A DNA stretch of 64,000 bases. It comes from Planococcus chinensis. GTDB lineage: Bacteria; Bacillota; Bacilli; Bacillales_A; Planococcaceae. The number at the start of each line of letters is the position of its first letter. The stretch's first letter is position 1. The stretch is from the NCBI RefSeq assembly GCF_020071995.1, contig NZ_JABWTK010000001.1, forward strand, positions 1 to 64,000. The letters are read 5' to 3'. Of this stretch, positions 1 through 11,911 are shown in pieces. The notes below the pieces were generated by a model that saw only the letters and a program-made list of their open reading frames with translations, had not been told where the DNA came from and ran no database searches. A program made the position numbers and the translations under genes.

Positions 1-331
1 AGTCCCAGTGTGGCCGATCACCCTCTCAGGTCGGCTACGCATCGTCGCCTTGGTGGGCCGTTACCCCACCAACTAGCTAATGCGCCGCGGGCCCATCCTG
101 CAGTGACAGCCGAAACCGTCTTTCCGTTAGGTCCCAGGAGGGACCCAAAACTATTCGGTATTAGCACCGGTTTCCCGGAGTTATCCCGATCTGCAGGGCA
201 GGTTGCCCACGTGTTACTCACCCGTCCGCCGCTAAAGTTGAAGGAGCAAGCTCTTCAACTTCCGCTCGACTTGCATGTATTAGGCACGCCGCCAGCGTTC
301 GTCCTGAGCCAGGATCAAACTCTCCATTATA
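1..331 (-). rRNA. rrs: 16S ribosomal RNA, 5' portion (partial, runs off the window)
   Basis: Read on the minus strand, the segment contains the universal 16S 5' sequence AGAGTTTGATCCTGGCTCAG beginning at 323, followed by the conserved GACGAACGCTGGCGGC region. The V1-V2 region follows, including GTGAGTAACACGTGGGCAAC. The gene starts about eight bases before AGAGTTTG, so 331 is an estimate of the mature 5' end, and the 3' part lies outside the window. Its place just after gyrA matches the origin-proximal rrnO operon of Bacillus subtilis. It is transcribed away from oriC, as is usual for rRNA operons. The leader and promoter lie between this gene and gyrA. Confidence 0.97.
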
Positions 332-551
332 GAGAACCGATTGCTCAAATTCTGCTGGCGTCTCGCTGTTCCGAAGAACGCGCGAGTCGCTTGATCTGGC
401 ACTGCCTGATCAGTAAGTTGTGCTCGGATCGCTTTGCGACGATCCTCGCATAAATTCGTTTTCGCGCCAAAGCGCTCAAACAATTTATGTTGACGTTTTG
501 CTGTTCAGTTTTCAAGGTTCATGTTGTGTGTCACTCATTGGCGACTTGATT
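332..551 (-). other. rRNA operon leader transcript
   Basis: This is the transcribed spacer between the rRNA promoter and the 16S 5' end. On the minus strand it contains GAACCTTGAAAACTGAACA, which resembles the boxA-type antitermination and processing sequences of Bacillales rRNA leaders. A small hairpin, GGATCGtcgcaaaGCGATCC, lies near 428-448. I see no gene in it; the short open frames have no recognisable product. Confidence 0.6.
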
Positions 552-580
552 AATATACCATGCCATAATATTCGCGTCAA
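552..580 (-). promoter_or_regulatory. rRNA operon promoter
   Basis: On the minus strand the -35 TTGACG (580-575) and -10 TATATT (557-552) are separated by exactly 17 bases. The promoter lies about 220 bases before the 16S 5' end, the usual distance for a Bacillales rrn promoter. The rest of the interval up to gyrA (581-841) shows nothing I can name; a second promoter is possible but not evident. Confidence 0.75.
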
Positions 581-841
581 CAGTTTTACGAAAAAAACTT
601 CTGCTTTTGGTAAATTCTTTTTCTTCCAGGAAACTTTTCAGTTTTTGCTGGCTGTTCTTCGCTCTGATCTTCATCTTCCTGAGCCACTATAAACTAGATC
701 GATCCGACAGCCGTAAGAAGATTTCTGCTTCCGTTTTCTTTTTCCTCTATATAGAAAGAACAGGATCCCGCTTCATTCTTTCCGGACTCTTTTGGCAACC
801 CAAAGCTTCTCTCGTTCAAGAAATATTCGTTTAGCGCCAAA

Positions 842-873
842 TAAAAAAACCCGCTGAACAAATCAGCGGGTTT
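842..873 (-). terminator. Rho-independent terminator after gyrA
   Basis: On the minus strand AACCCGCTGA and TCAGCGGGTT form a 10-bp stem with a five-base loop, followed by a T run. It lies just after the gyrA stop codon and separates gyrase transcription from the rRNA promoter. Confidence 0.9.
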
Positions 874-880
874 AAAAATC

Positions 881-3463
881 TTACTCTTCGTCTTCATCTA
901 TTTCTTCTTCTACACGATCTACTTCTTCATCAGCCACAACTTCGTCCTCCGTATAGACATCCGCTTCCGCACTTTCTTCAATCAATGTGGAATCGACATC
1001 TTCTTCGGCTTCTTCTGCGCCTTCTGGAATTTCAATATCTTTTTTCACTCGGGCAACCGTAGCTACGGTTTCTTCTTCAGCGAGCTTAATTAGGCGGACG
1101 CCTTGTGTGCTTCGGCCAGTCTGTGAAATATCGTTGACGTCCATGCGGATTAAAATACCATTGATGGTGATCAGCATGATGTCTTCTGTTCCGTTGACTG
1201 TCCGGACAGCCACGAGCGGTCCGTTCTTGTCGGTGATTTGGCAAGTTTTGATTCCCATACCGCCTCTGGATTGAACACGGTATTCGGATTCTTTGGTTTG
1301 TTTGCCGTATCCTTTTTCTGTGATGACAAGGATGTTATCGTCCTTCTCCAGAATCTCCATGCCGACAACCTGGTCGCCTTCGCGCAAACGGATTCCACGG
1401 ACCCCGCTTGCTGTCCGGCCCATGCTGCGGATATCGGTTTCAGGGAAACGGATCAATGCGCCGTCGCGTGTTCCGATGACGATTTCCTGGTTGCCGTCGG
1501 TTAGCTTAACGGAAATCAATTCATCTTCTTCGCGCAAGCTGATGGCAATTAGCCCGTTTTGGCGGATGTTGGCGTAATTGGACACCGGTGTCCGCTTGCT
1601 GATTCCTTCCCGTGTCGTAAAGAAGAAGAAGGCATCTTCTTTAAATTCTTTCACGCGGATGACAGCCGTCACTTTTTCGTCTTTGCTGATTTCCAGCAAA
1701 TTGACTAGCGGAAGGCCTTTTGCAGTTCTTCCGTATTCCGGCACTTGATACCCTTTTTTGCGATACACTTTCCCTTTGCTCGTGAAGAACAGGATTGTAT
1801 CGTGGGTAGAGGTATAAAGCATGTGCTCAACGAAATCATCTTCGTTGGTGCCCATTCCCTGGACGCCGCGGCCACCGCGGTTTTGGCTGCGGAACGTGTT
1901 TGCCGGCATCCGTTTGATATACCCGTTATGGGTCAATGTCAGAACAGACGCTTCTCTTGGGATCAAATCTTCATCTTCGAACATTTCCGTACCGCCTGAA
2001 GTGATTTCCGTTCTGCGCTCGTCGCTGAAACGTTCTTTCACTTCTGTCAATTCTTCACGGATAATTTCGAGAATCCGGTATTCGTTCGCCAAAATTTCGC
2101 GAAGTTCATCGATCAGCTTAACCAAACCTTGGTATTCTTCTTCGATTTTATCGCGTTCCAGTCCGGTTAAACGCTGCAGTCGCATATCCAAAATCGCTTG
2201 TGATTGGCGCTCTGACAGATTGAAATTGCTCATCAAGCCATTGCGGGCTTCTTCAGTCGTCTGTGAGCCGCGGATCAAAGCGATAATGGCATCAATATGA
2301 TCCAATGCAATACGCAAACCTTCAAGGATATGTGCGCGGTCTTCCGCTTTCGTCAAATCAAATTGAGTACGGCGGCGAATGACCACTTTCTGGTGCTCTA
2401 AGTAGTGGAAAAGCACTTCTTTAATTCCCAACACTTTCGGATGGCCGTCGACAAGCGCCAGCATGTTGATCCCGAAACTTGTTTGCATTGCTGTCTGTTT
2501 GTATAAGTTGTTCAACAGGACGCTGGCACTCGCATCTCTGCGCACTTCAATGACAATGCGCATACCGTTGCGGTCAGATTCGTCCCGTAAATCCGTGATG
2601 CCGTCAATTCGCTTATCGCGCACGAGCTCCGCAATTTTTTCAATCAAGCGGGCTTTGTTCACTTGATAAGGAAGTTCGTTGACGATGATTACTTCTTTGC
2701 CGTTCGGTTTGGTTTCAATATCCACCACCGAACGGATCATGATAGAGCCTCTGCCGGTTTCATAAGCGCGTCGAATACCGCTGCGCCCTAAAATAATGCC
2801 GCCAGTCGGGAAATCAGGACCTGGAATAAATTCCATCAATTCTTCTGTCGTAATCGCCGGGTTTTCAGCTAATGCCAACACACCGTCAATTGTTTCACCC
2901 AAATGATGCGGCGGAATATTAGTAGCCATACCAACTGCGATACCAGATGTTCCGTTTACCAGTAAGTTCGGGAATCGGCTCGGCAGAACAATTGGCTCTT
3001 TTTCCTGGCCATCGTAGTTATCCCGGTAATCGATCGTATTTTTATTTAAATCACGCAATAGTTCCATGGAGATTTTTGACATTCTTGATTCTGTATAACG
3101 CATGGCAGCTGCTGCATCGCCGTCGACCGAACCGAAGTTTCCGTGTCCGTCAACGAGCATATAACGGTAACTGAAATCCTGCGCCATCCGGACCATCGTT
3201 TCATAAACAGCGCTATCGCCGTGTGGATGGTATTTACCAATAACATCCCCGACGATACGTGCTGATTTTTTATAGGCTTTATCCGATGTAATTCCCAAAT
3301 CATGCATTGCATATAGGATGCGGCGATGGACAGGTTTCAGCCCGTCACGCACATCCGGTAGTGCACGGGAAACGATAACGCTCATTGCATAATCCAAAAA
3401 CGATGTGCGCATCTCCGTGCTTATATTTATTTCTTCAACACCACTGCTAGGCCGTTCAGCCAT
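881..3463 (-). CDS. gyrA: DNA gyrase subunit A
   Basis: This is the breakage-reunion subunit of the A2B2 gyrase, which introduces negative supercoils. The 860-residue protein shows the catalytic tyrosine at Tyr123 in AAAAMRYTE, the quinolone-determining segment HGDSAVYE with the sensitive-type Ser84 and Glu88, and the GyrA-box RGGRGVQG in the C-terminal pinwheel. The C-terminus is a long acidic tail rich in Glu and Asp, which in related enzymes tunes wrapping. Length is normal for Bacillales, slightly lengthened by the tail. It lies 30 bases downstream of gyrB and is probably co-transcribed, ending at the hairpin at 842-873. Confidence 0.99.
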   Translation of the reverse strand: MAERPSSGVEEINISTEMRTSFLDYAMSVIVSRALPDVRDGLKPVHRRILYAMHDLGITSDKAYKKSARIVGDVIGKYHPHGDSAVYETMVRMAQDFSYRYMLVDGHGNFGSVDGDAAAAMRYTESRMSKISMELLRDLNKNTIDYRDNYDGQEKEPIVLPSRFPNLLVNGTSGIAVGMATNIPPHHLGETIDGVLALAENPAITTEELMEFIPGPDFPTGGIILGRSGIRRAYETGRGSIMIRSVVDIETKPNGKEVIIVNELPYQVNKARLIEKIAELVRDKRIDGITDLRDESDRNGMRIVIEVRRDASASVLLNNLYKQTAMQTSFGINMLALVDGHPKVLGIKEVLFHYLEHQKVVIRRRTQFDLTKAEDRAHILEGLRIALDHIDAIIALIRGSQTTEEARNGLMSNFNLSERQSQAILDMRLQRLTGLERDKIEEEYQGLVKLIDELREILANEYRILEIIREELTEVKERFSDERRTEITSGGTEMFEDEDLIPREASVLTLTHNGYIKRMPANTFRSQNRGGRGVQGMGTNEDDFVEHMLYTSTHDTILFFTSKGKVYRKKGYQVPEYGRTAKGLPLVNLLEISKDEKVTAVIRVKEFKEDAFFFFTTREGISKRTPVSNYANIRQNGLIAISLREEDELISVKLTDGNQEIVIGTRDGALIRFPETDIRSMGRTASGVRGIRLREGDQVVGMEILEKDDNILVITEKGYGKQTKESEYRVQSRGGMGIKTCQITDKNGPLVAVRTVNGTEDIMLITINGILIRMDVNDISQTGRSTQGVRLIKLAEEETVATVARVKKDIEIPEGAEEAEEDVDSTLIEESAEADVYTEDEVVADEEVDRVEEEIDEDEE

Positions 3464-3493
3464 ATCCGCAGCCTCCTCTCAACTCTACATCAC

Positions 3494-5470
<1,977 letters not shown>

Positions 5471-5674
5471 TTATAACCGGTTTTGCCGGATCTTTTTCAA
5501 GATGGCCTGCGCCCGCAAAGGCGAACCGTAGACAAAATCGTCGGTCACAATAAATGATTTTACTTTATCTAAAGGGACGAGAAGCCGCACAAAAGCAGCC
5601 GGCACGTAATGTTCATGCGCGGTGACGGCAACAATTTCAGCTATTCGGATTGTCTGCTCTTTTCCAATGTGCAC
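5471..5674 (-). CDS. remB: RemA/RemB-family DNA-binding regulator (DUF370)
   Basis: This small protein lies between recF and gyrB, the position of B. subtilis remB (yaaB). RemA/RemB-family proteins bind DNA and regulate matrix genes in Bacillus. The C-terminal half (KSFIVTDDFVYGSPLRAQ) resembles the family pattern KS-VVT-YYSPL. The start is uncertain. The first standard codon is GTG at 5674, but the reading frame is open upstream as GTT ATT TAT GTG. An ATT at 5680 would give the family-typical MYVHIG start, with AAGGAG nine bases before it. At 67-69 residues it is shorter than the roughly 81-residue B. subtilis protein. The function is inferred from family and position. Confidence 0.75.
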   Translation of the reverse strand: MHIGKEQTIRIAEIVAVTAHEHYVPAAFVRLLVPLDKVKSFIVTDDFVYGSPLRAQAILKKIRQNRL

Positions 5675-5686
5675 ATAAATAACGCG

Positions 5687-6799
5687 TCACTCCTTAACCA
5701 TCCCTTGGGATACTTCGAAAAGACGGGCATTTTGAATTGTTTCGTGCTGAATTCCATCTACATTGGTTGTCGTCACAAAGGTCTGGACAGAACCATGGAT
5801 GGTATTCAGCAAATGGGACTGCCGGTAATCATCCAGCTCTGACAGTACATCATCCAGCAGCAAAACAGGCGCTTCGCCGACTTCCTGCTTGATCAATTCA
5901 ATTTCCGCCAGCTTTAAGGAAAGCGCTGTGGTCCGCTGCTGGCCTTGCGAACCATAAGTCTGGACATCATAGCCGTTCACGAAAAACTGCAATTCATCGC
6001 GGTGAGGGCCGACAAGAGTCAAACCGCGCTCAATTTCCCGTTTGCGAACTTCAGCAAGTTTCTGCTCTAAAAAAGACGCCATCTCGGTCGGCGTCCATTC
6101 GGGCTTTAAACCGCTGATCGGTTGATAGCGGATTTGCAGTTGTTCCAGCCCCCGGGAAATGCCGTGATGGATCGGTTCAGCCCATTTTTGCAATAATTCC
6201 ATGAACTGATAACGTTTTTGGATGATTTTTACTGCGGCTTCGATAAATTGTTCCGTGTAAACATCGAACATGACATCGTTGATGGCCTGTTTGCCGTAAT
6301 TTTGCTTAAGTATATGATTCCGTTGCTTCAACAATTTCTGATATGTCAATAAATCATGAAGATAGACAGGAGAAATTTGGCCGATTTCCATATCGATAAA
6401 CCGACGGCGGATTTGCGGACTCCCTTTGACTAAATTCAAATCTTCAGGCGCAAACATCACAACATTCAATTGGCCAATGTAATCACTGAGCCGCCGCTGT
6501 TCCAAATGATTGACCTTTGCTTTTTTGCCTTTTTTGGACAAAGTGATTTCCAAAGGCAATTTCCCGTATTTACGGAAAACATCACCTTTAATTTTACCAT
6601 AATCGGCATTCCAGCGTATCAATTCTTTATCATTGGTGGTTCGATGCGATTTTGCCATCGACAAAACGTACAAGGATTCCATAATATTGGTTTTTCCTTG
6701 CGCATTCTCCCCGATAAAGACATTTATTTCAGGAGAAAAAGACAAGTCAAGCGTCTCGTAATTCCGGTAGTCGCGGAGCTCGAGGCGGTCAATCCACAT
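5687..6799 (-). CDS. recF: DNA replication/repair protein RecF
   Basis: RecF is an SMC-like ATPase that loads RecA at gaps and stalled forks with RecO and RecR. The 370-residue protein has Walker A GENAQGKT at residues 30-37, an ABC-type signature region and Walker [13 protein letters not shown] at 313-324. Its start overlaps the end of yaaA by 11 bases, indicating translational coupling. remB follows 12 bases after its stop. The order dnaN-yaaA-recF-remB-gyrB matches B. subtilis. Confidence 0.98.
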   Translation of the reverse strand: MWIDRLELRDYRNYETLDLSFSPEINVFIGENAQGKTNIMESLYVLSMAKSHRTTNDKELIRWNADYGKIKGDVFRKYGKLPLEITLSKKGKKAKVNHLEQRRLSDYIGQLNVVMFAPEDLNLVKGSPQIRRRFIDMEIGQISPVYLHDLLTYQKLLKQRNHILKQNYGKQAINDVMFDVYTEQFIEAAVKIIQKRYQFMELLQKWAEPIHHGISRGLEQLQIRYQPISGLKPEWTPTEMASFLEQKLAEVRKREIERGLTLVGPHRDELQFFVNGYDVQTYGSQGQQRTTALSLKLAEIELIKQEVGEAPVLLLDDVLSELDDYRQSHLLNTIHGSVQTFVTTTNVDGIQHETIQNARLFEVSQGMVKE

Positions 6800-7046
6800 C
6801 GAAGCTCATGCCTTCAGCTACTGCAATACGAAACTCCCCTACTTCTGGAATCGTTACCGTATCGTTCGGACGCAACTTACGGCCTCTCCGATCTTCCGCT
6901 TCTCCGTTTACAAAAACTTCATGCTCACTCAAAAACCACTTTGCCATGCCTCCTGAACTGATCGTATCTGTCATTTTCAGCAATTGCCCAAGTGTAATAA
7001 ATTCTGTTTCAATCCCGATTTCTTTCAAAATGCACTCATCCTTCAA
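6789..7046 (-). CDS. yaaA: S4-domain RNA-binding protein YaaA (RlbA)
   Basis: This is an 85-residue S4-like protein with the core [19 protein letters not shown] and [12 protein letters not shown], typical of the YaaA family found between dnaN and recF. YaaA is linked to 50S ribosome assembly in B. subtilis. No ATG is available. The frame opens at TTG 7046; a second TTG at 7028 has AAGGA ten bases upstream and is also plausible. It overlaps recF by 11 bases. A terminator at 7090-7117 separates it from dnaN, so it needs its own promoter or read-through. Confidence 0.93.
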   Translation of the reverse strand: MKDECILKEIGIETEFITLGQLLKMTDTISSGGMAKWFLSEHEVFVNGEAEDRRGRKLRPNDTVTIPEVGEFRIAVAEGMSFDVD

Positions 7047-7089
7047 TTCGTAGTCTATCCCTCTATTTTACCCTATTTAGGGTAAAAAG

Positions 7090-7117
7090 TAAAAAGGATA
7101 GCCTTTATGGCTATCCT
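7090..7117 (-). terminator. Terminator after dnaN
   Basis: On the minus strand AGGATAGCC and GGCTATCCT form a perfect 9-bp stem with a five-base loop, followed by TTTTTACTTTTT. It sits just past the dnaN stop and partly insulates yaaA-recF-gyrBA from dnaA-dnaN. Confidence 0.85.
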
Positions 7118-7135
7118 AGAGGGTCTTTTCTGTTT

Positions 7136-8272
7136 TTAATAGGTCCGGACAGGAAGAATCAATTGCAAAATCGAATCGTCAAGCGCAGATTTCAAAATGA
7201 ACGGGCGCATCGCTCCGGTAAATTGAATCAGTACGTCCTGGCCATCAATTGCTTTCAAAGCATCCATCATGAATTTGGCGCTAAATGAAATTTTCAATTC
7301 TTCGCCTTCAATGCTTTGGGCTTGAAGCTGCTCTTCCACTTTTCCGACTTCCGGTGAATTAGAAGAAACTTCTACTTCATTGCCGGAATTTGTAGAAAAA
7401 CGCACAACGTTATTGCGTTCTTCTCGGGCAAGCAAAGAAGCACGGTCGATTGCCTGAAGAAGCGAACGCCCGTTGACCGTCACTTCTGTTTTGTATTCAG
7501 AAGGAATCAAACGGGATGTATCCGGGTAGTTTCCTTCAAGCAGACGCGAAAAGAACAAAATATGCTTGGATTTAAACAGAACTTGCTGGTTCGTCATGAC
7601 GATTTCAACAGGATCTGAAGTATCGTCCAGAATTTTGTTGAGTTCGGTCAAGCTTTTCCCAGGGATTACGACACTGTATTCCCCTTCCGGCAAAGTTTCT
7701 AATTTTGTTTTGCGGCGTGCCAAACGGTGGCTGTCTGTTGCAACACAAACCAATTCCCCGTCTTTTACTTCCCAATGAACCCCAGTTAATACCGGGCGTG
7801 TTTCCGAACTCGAAACAGCAAATACCGTTTCGCGGTTGATTGTTTTTAACAGATCCGCCGGAATGGTAAACAAACGGTCATCCTGGATATCCGGAAGCTG
7901 CGGATAATCCAATGCATCCAAGCCAATCAAGTGGAATTCAGATTTCCCTGAACGGATATGCGTTTGGAAGTTTCCAGTAATTTCGATTTCCACTTCATTC
8001 GTTGGCAACTTACGGATTATTTCTCCAAATACTTTTGCTTGAAGAACAATGCTTCCGCCTTGAGATACGCCGATGATTTCTTCTCCATCTTCTTCTGCCG
8101 GAATGAATGTCTGGATCGTGATATCTGAATCGCTTCCTGTCAATCTCATTCCTTCTGAAGAAACATCCATTTTGATCCCTGTCAAAATCGGAATCGTTGT
8201 TTTTGAACTTACTGCTTTCATTACATCATTTAAACCTTCGACTAATCGTTCACGCTTTATCTCGAATTTCAT
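7136..8272 (-). CDS. dnaN: DNA polymerase III beta subunit (sliding clamp)
   Basis: This is the ring-shaped processivity clamp for the replicative polymerase. The 378-residue protein begins MKFEIKRERLVEGLNDVMKA and ends LILPVRTY, both diagnostic. The three repeated clamp domains can be followed through DALDYPQLP and FFSRLLEGNYPDTSRLIP. The ATG at 8272 is preceded by AGCGAGG. It lies 168 bases downstream of dnaA; that gap holds the DnaA boxes and the unwinding region. The terminator at 7090-7117 follows. Confidence 0.99.
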   Translation of the reverse strand: MKFEIKRERLVEGLNDVMKAVSSKTTIPILTGIKMDVSSEGMRLTGSDSDITIQTFIPAEEDGEEIIGVSQGGSIVLQAKVFGEIIRKLPTNEVEIEITGNFQTHIRSGKSEFHLIGLDALDYPQLPDIQDDRLFTIPADLLKTINRETVFAVSSSETRPVLTGVHWEVKDGELVCVATDSHRLARRKTKLETLPEGEYSVVIPGKSLTELNKILDDTSDPVEIVMTNQQVLFKSKHILFFSRLLEGNYPDTSRLIPSEYKTEVTVNGRSLLQAIDRASLLAREERNNVVRFSTNSGNEVEVSSNSPEVGKVEEQLQAQSIEGEELKISFSAKFMMDALKAIDGQDVLIQFTGAMRPFILKSALDDSILQLILPVRTY

Positions 8273-8285
8273 TCTCGAACCTCGC

Positions 8286-8437
8286 TTATATATATATTTT
8301 ATTTAAGGAACTTAAAACAGTAATAGTAGTAGGGCCTGTGAATATGTGGATAACCCCGTTTTTCTGAACAAAAGCAGCTTATCCACATGTAGATAAGCTG
8401 TGCACAAACTGCTTTGTAAATTATGCGGTTATCCACA
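8286..8437. other. oriC right part: unwinding region, DnaA-trios and DnaA boxes between dnaA and dnaN
   Basis: Between dnaN and dnaA lie exact DnaA boxes at 8345-8353 (TGTGGATAA), 8379-8387 and 8429-8437 (TTATCCACA). A one-mismatch box (TGTAGATAA) lies at 8388-8396. To the left of the first box is a GC patch (GGGCC, 8332-8336), then triplets TAA TAG TAG TAG at 8321-8332, then the AT-rich 8286-8305. The order box, GC patch, trios, AT-rich DNA is that of the Bacillus unwinding module, where DnaA spreads from boxes onto single-stranded trios. Function is inferred from this order. Confidence 0.88.
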
Positions 8438-8440
8438 AGG

Positions 8441-9787
8441 TCATTGCTTGCCAAGCGCGCTTCGAATATCTTTGACGTCTTGTTGAAGCTGCTGATTGTC
8501 TTTCAGCATTTTTGAAATTTTCTCGTGCGCATGGATGACTGTTGTATGGTCACGCCCACCGAATTCTTCCCCGATTTTCGGCAAAGAAAAATCCGTCATT
8601 TCTCTGGACAGATACATGGCCACTTGGCGTGGATATGCAATGTCTTTTGTACGGCGTTTTGTTTTGAAATCTTCTAATTTCACATTAAATTGCTCTCCGA
8701 CAGCATGCTGGATATCCAAAATCGTAATCACTTTCGGTTTTGAATTCGGCATGATGTCTTTTAGCGCTTCTGCTGCAAGTTCGGCACTCATATCCCGGTT
8801 GATCAAAGAAGAATAAGCCACTACGCGGATCAATGCCCCTTCAAGTTCCCGGATATTCGAATCAATGGAATTGGCGATATAGGTCATCACATCGTTTGGA
8901 ATATCAAGGCCGTCCGCTTTCGCTTTTTTGCGCAAAATGGCGATCCGGGTTTCCAGATCCGGCGGTGTAATATCCGTGATCAATCCCCATTCAAAGCGGG
9001 ATCTTAAGCGGTCTTCCAGTGTCGGAATTTCTTTTGGCGGCCGGTCACTCGAGATGATAATCTGTTTCGACTCTTCATGGAGTGTATTAAACGTATGGAA
9101 AAATTCCTCCTGCGTCTGCTCTTTGCCGGCCAAAAATTGAATGTCATCAATCAAAAGAATATCGACACTACGGTATTTGTTCCGGAAATCAACGGTTTGG
9201 TTGTCCCGGATCGAGTTGATGAATTCATTGGTAAATTTCTCCGAAGACAAATAAACCACTTTGGCATTCGGGTTGTGTTCAAGGACATAATGTCCGATTG
9301 CATGCATTAAATGTGTCTTGCCAAGTCCTACTCCCCCGTAAATAAACAACGGATTGTACGCTTTTGCAGGCGCTTCCGCTACGGCCAGTGACGCAGCATG
9401 GGCAAAGCGGTTGCCGGATCCAATTACAAACGTATCGAATGTATATTTGGGATTCAGCATGCCAGGCAAAAATTCCTGATGCTCATTCTGCCCTGGTTTT
9501 ACGCGAGGGGCTGGGAGTTGAAAATCGTCCATATCCTGATCTTTGGGCACAACAAATTTTATCAGCAGATCATCACCTGTTGAATCCGAAAGAATCCCAG
9601 TAATTAAATGCACGTAATGGTTTTCCAACCAGTCACGTGCAAATGAATTAGGCGCTGAAATTGTCACTGTATCATTCTGATAAGATAAAAGTTTTGTTGA
9701 TTTTAACCACGTTTCAAAACTTGGTTTGGAGATTTTAGTTTCAACTTGGGCTAAGACACTCGACCAAAGTTCGTCTAAGTGTTCCAA
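8441..9787 (-). CDS. dnaA: Chromosomal replication initiator DnaA
   Basis: DnaA is the AAA+ initiator that binds DnaA boxes and melts oriC. In the 448-residue protein, domain I ([22 protein letters not shown]) is followed by Walker A GGVGLGKT at 151-158, Walker B ILLIDD at 210-215, and the domain IV DNA-binding signature [14 protein letters not shown] from residue 410. The start codon is TTG at 9787, preceded by AAAGGAG eight to nine bases upstream. DnaA-box clusters lie on both sides, so autoregulation is likely. Confidence 0.99.
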   Translation of the reverse strand: MEHLDELWSSVLAQVETKISKPSFETWLKSTKLLSYQNDTVTISAPNSFARDWLENHYVHLITGILSDSTGDDLLIKFVVPKDQDMDDFQLPAPRVKPGQNEHQEFLPGMLNPKYTFDTFVIGSGNRFAHAASLAVAEAPAKAYNPLFIYGGVGLGKTHLMHAIGHYVLEHNPNAKVVYLSSEKFTNEFINSIRDNQTVDFRNKYRSVDILLIDDIQFLAGKEQTQEEFFHTFNTLHEESKQIIISSDRPPKEIPTLEDRLRSRFEWGLITDITPPDLETRIAILRKKAKADGLDIPNDVMTYIANSIDSNIRELEGALIRVVAYSSLINRDMSAELAAEALKDIMPNSKPKVITILDIQHAVGEQFNVKLEDFKTKRRTKDIAYPRQVAMYLSREMTDFSLPKIGEEFGGRDHTTVIHAHEKISKMLKDNQQLQQDVKDIRSALGKQ

Positions 9788-9820
9788 TAGCTCGTCTCCT
9801 TTATATGTAAATATTTTTTA

Positions 9821-9829
9821 AGTATACCA
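9821..9829 (-). promoter_or_regulatory. dnaA promoter (extended -10)
   Basis: On the minus strand TGGTATACT reads as an extended -10 element (TGn plus TATACT) 34 bases before the dnaA TTG. The -35 position is poor. The nearest DnaA box (9847-9855) overlaps the expected polymerase footprint, consistent with repression of dnaA by DnaA. Confidence 0.5.
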
Positions 9830-9846
9830 TACACAAAACCACAGGC

Positions 9847-10143
9847 TGTGGATAACCTTTATAAACAAGCCCGTGAATAACTGTCCACATCTTACCCACA
9901 GTTTGTGGATAACTTATTTAGGCTAAAAATTATTAACAAGTGAAAACAAGTCTATGTTAACAAAAAAAACGAGACATTACAAGAACGACTTATACTTATC
10001 CACATTTCCTTTATTGTACACATGAAAGCTATCCACAGGGGGTTCTTATGTGCAGAAGTTGTAGATAAGGGGTGTGGATAAAATTTTTTCGGAAAATATT
10101 GGTGCACAATAATTTTTGGGTTTCCTGAAGCAAATGTGGATAA
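9847..10143. other. oriC left part: DnaA-box cluster upstream of dnaA
   Basis: Five exact DnaA boxes lie at 9847-9855, 9904-9912, 9996-10004 (opposite orientation), 10073-10081 and 10135-10143. One-mismatch versions lie at 9892-9900, 10029-10037 and 10060-10068. The stretch is AT-rich and has no gene. The remainder up to rpmH (10144-10383) shows only AT-rich sequence. Together with 8286-8437 this forms the bipartite origin known from B. subtilis, and gene strands diverge here. Confidence 0.92.
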
Positions 10144-10383
10144 CTCGAAGCGAAAAGGAGAATGAAAAATCCAAGAAGAATTCAAGCGATTTTGTAGATG
10201 GATTTTAATTTTTCTCCCATATGAAGCAGCAAGGGCAAAACTTCTTTTCGAATCCGTTCAGTAAAAGAGGGAGAAGAAAATAAGGGGAGGTAAGCAGAAA
10301 AGAGGGACAGTTTTGCTGGAGATCTGCAAACCCTGGTATTTATAGTGCAAAATCGGTGATTGTTTCTCCTTTTTAATAAGACA

Positions 10384-10413
10384 TTGACATTTGAAGCATG
10401 CCGGCTATATAAT
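10384..10413 (+). promoter_or_regulatory. rpmH promoter
   Basis: TTGACA (10384-10389) and TATAAT (10408-10413) are both exact consensus, with an 18-base spacer. The -10 ends 52 bases before the rpmH ATG. It probably drives rpmH, with some read-through into rnpA and yidC. Confidence 0.85.
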
Positions 10414-10465
10414 AGTCAAGACTGTCTTTGAGAAAAGAGTTAACTTTTATTCAGGAGGTGTCACC

Positions 10466-10603
10466 ATGACATTACGCACATACCAACCAAATACTCGTAA
10501 ACACAGCAAAGTACACGGCTTCAGAGCACGTATGAGCACTAAAAACGGACGTAGAGTAATTGCTGCACGCCGTCGCAAAGGAAGAAAAGTATTATCAGCT
10601 TAA
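10466..10603 (+). CDS. rpmH: 50S ribosomal protein L34
   Basis: This is a 45-residue, very basic protein. [19 protein letters not shown] and the C-terminal [11 protein letters not shown] are diagnostic of L34. The ATG at 10466 is chosen because AGGAGGTG ends five bases before it and the protein has the family's usual length; the frame is open further upstream but that part is untranslated leader. It is the first gene on the plus strand after oriC and is followed by a terminator and rnpA. Confidence 0.98.
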   Translation: MTLRTYQPNTRKHSKVHGFRARMSTKNGRRVIAARRRKGRKVLSA

Positions 10604-10605
10604 GT

Positions 10606-10634
10606 CCACTGACCGCATCAGTGGTCTTTTTTTC
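10606..10634 (+). terminator. Terminator/attenuator between rpmH and rnpA
   Basis: CCACTGA and TCAGTGG form a 7-bp stem with a five-base loop, followed by a run of T interrupted by one C. It probably lowers rnpA expression relative to rpmH. Confidence 0.8.
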
Positions 10635-10683
10635 TTTTCTGCTGATTTTCAGCGGAAATGAACCAAAATAAGCAGGTGAAAAA

Positions 10684-11025
10684 ATGAATAAGCAACAACG
10701 AATCAAGAAAAACACGGAATTTCAACGAATCTTTAAAAAAGGAAAATCCTTTGCCAATCGCCAGTTTATCGTCTACGTCTTGAAAAACGATCAGCCGGAG
10801 TTTCGGGTGGGATTATCCGTCAGCAAAAAAGTAGGAAACGCAGTTACGCGAAACCGCATCAAGCGCTATATCCGTCAAACTTTCCTCGAATTGAAAGACG
10901 ATGTGCTGCCAAATGCGGATTACGTTATTATCGCCCGACAACAGGCGGCCAATTTGGATTTTCATGAAAGCAAGAAAAGTTTGGAGCACGTTTTAAAAAT
11001 TGCCCGTGCTTTGCCTCGGAAGTAG
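10684..11025 (+). CDS. rnpA: Ribonuclease P protein component
   Basis: This is the protein subunit that helps RNase P RNA bind pre-tRNA 5' leaders. The 113-residue basic protein contains the family's RNR signature in [19 protein letters not shown] and the opening [19 protein letters not shown]. It starts at ATG 10684 after AGCAGGTGAAAAA. It lies between rpmH and yidC, as in nearly all bacteria. Confidence 0.98.
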   Translation: MNKQQRIKKNTEFQRIFKKGKSFANRQFIVYVLKNDQPEFRVGLSVSKKVGNAVTRNRIKRYIRQTFLELKDDVLPNADYVIIARQQAANLDFHESKKSLEHVLKIARALPRK

Positions 11026-11086
11026 AAAGAGTTATTGCAAGAATGCTATTATAGAAGCAATTGAAAATAAGTTTGGGGGAAGAAGG

Positions 11087-11911
11087 TTGAATAAGCGAAT
11101 AGTACTGCTTATTTCACTGGTGGCAGCGACCGTGCTGCTTGCCGGCTGTACAGAGTTCAATGAGCCGATCAGTGGAAACAGTGAAGGATTTTGGAACGAA
11201 TTTATAGTTTGGCCTCTAGTCTCGGTCATTACGTATTTCAAAGGCTTGCTTGGAACGTACGGACTTGGGATTATTGCAGTAACAATCATTATCCGTTTGG
11301 TGCTTTTGCCATTGATGGTGAAGCAGACCCGCAGCTCAAAACGCATGCAGGAAGTACAACCGAAATTGAAAGAGCTGCAAGCGAAATACAAATCGAAAGA
11401 TGCAGTCACGCAGCAGAAATACCAGCAGGAAATGATGGCATTGTTCCAGGAAAACGGCGTGAACCCGATGGCGGGCTGTTTGCCGGTATTGATCCAAATG
11501 CCGATTTTGATCGGTTTTTATCACGCAATCAGCCGGATGAACAGTACTCCGTCGATCGACCTTGGTTCATTTTTGATTTTCCCGCTAGCTGAACCAAGCA
11601 TTATCTTGGCTGTTATTGCTGGCTTGATGCAATTTATCGTTTTGCGCACCGGTCCTGCTATGGACAACCCGCAAATGAAGATCATGATGTATTTCATGCC
11701 GGTCATGATCATCGGATTTGGTGTCGTATTGCCATCCGCATTGACCTTGTATTGGGTAATCGGAAACATCATCTCCTTGATTCAAAACCTGGTTATTTAC
11801 AAGCCATGGGAGAAAAAAGAGCCGGTTCCGGCGGCGCCAGCAGCTGGAGCAAGAAAAGAAGTGAAGCAACCTGTTAAAACGAAAGCGAAAGCAGGAGGGG
11901 CTAAAAAGTGA
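11087..11911 (+). CDS. yidC: Membrane protein insertase YidC (SpoIIIJ/OxaA1 type)
   Basis: This insertase folds membrane proteins with or without Sec. The 274-residue protein begins with a lipoprotein signal ending LLAGC, so it is likely lipid-anchored. It then has the transmembrane bundle with the conserved hydrophilic-groove arginine in IIRLVLLPLMVKQTRSSKRM, and ends in a Lys/Ala-rich tail that contacts the ribosome. The frame is open upstream to 11000, overlapping rnpA. TTG 11087 is chosen because it follows GGGGGAAGAAGG and places the signal peptide at the N-terminus. It overlaps jag by four bases. Confidence 0.96.
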   Translation: MNKRIVLLISLVAATVLLAGCTEFNEPISGNSEGFWNEFIVWPLVSVITYFKGLLGTYGLGIIAVTIIIRLVLLPLMVKQTRSSKRMQEVQPKLKELQAKYKSKDAVTQQKYQQEMMALFQENGVNPMAGCLPVLIQMPILIGFYHAISRMNSTPSIDLGSFLIFPLAEPSIILAVIAGLMQFIVLRTGPAMDNPQMKIMMYFMPVMIIGFGVVLPSALTLYWVIGNIISLIQNLVIYKPWEKKEPVPAAPAAGARKEVKQPVKTKAKAGGAKK

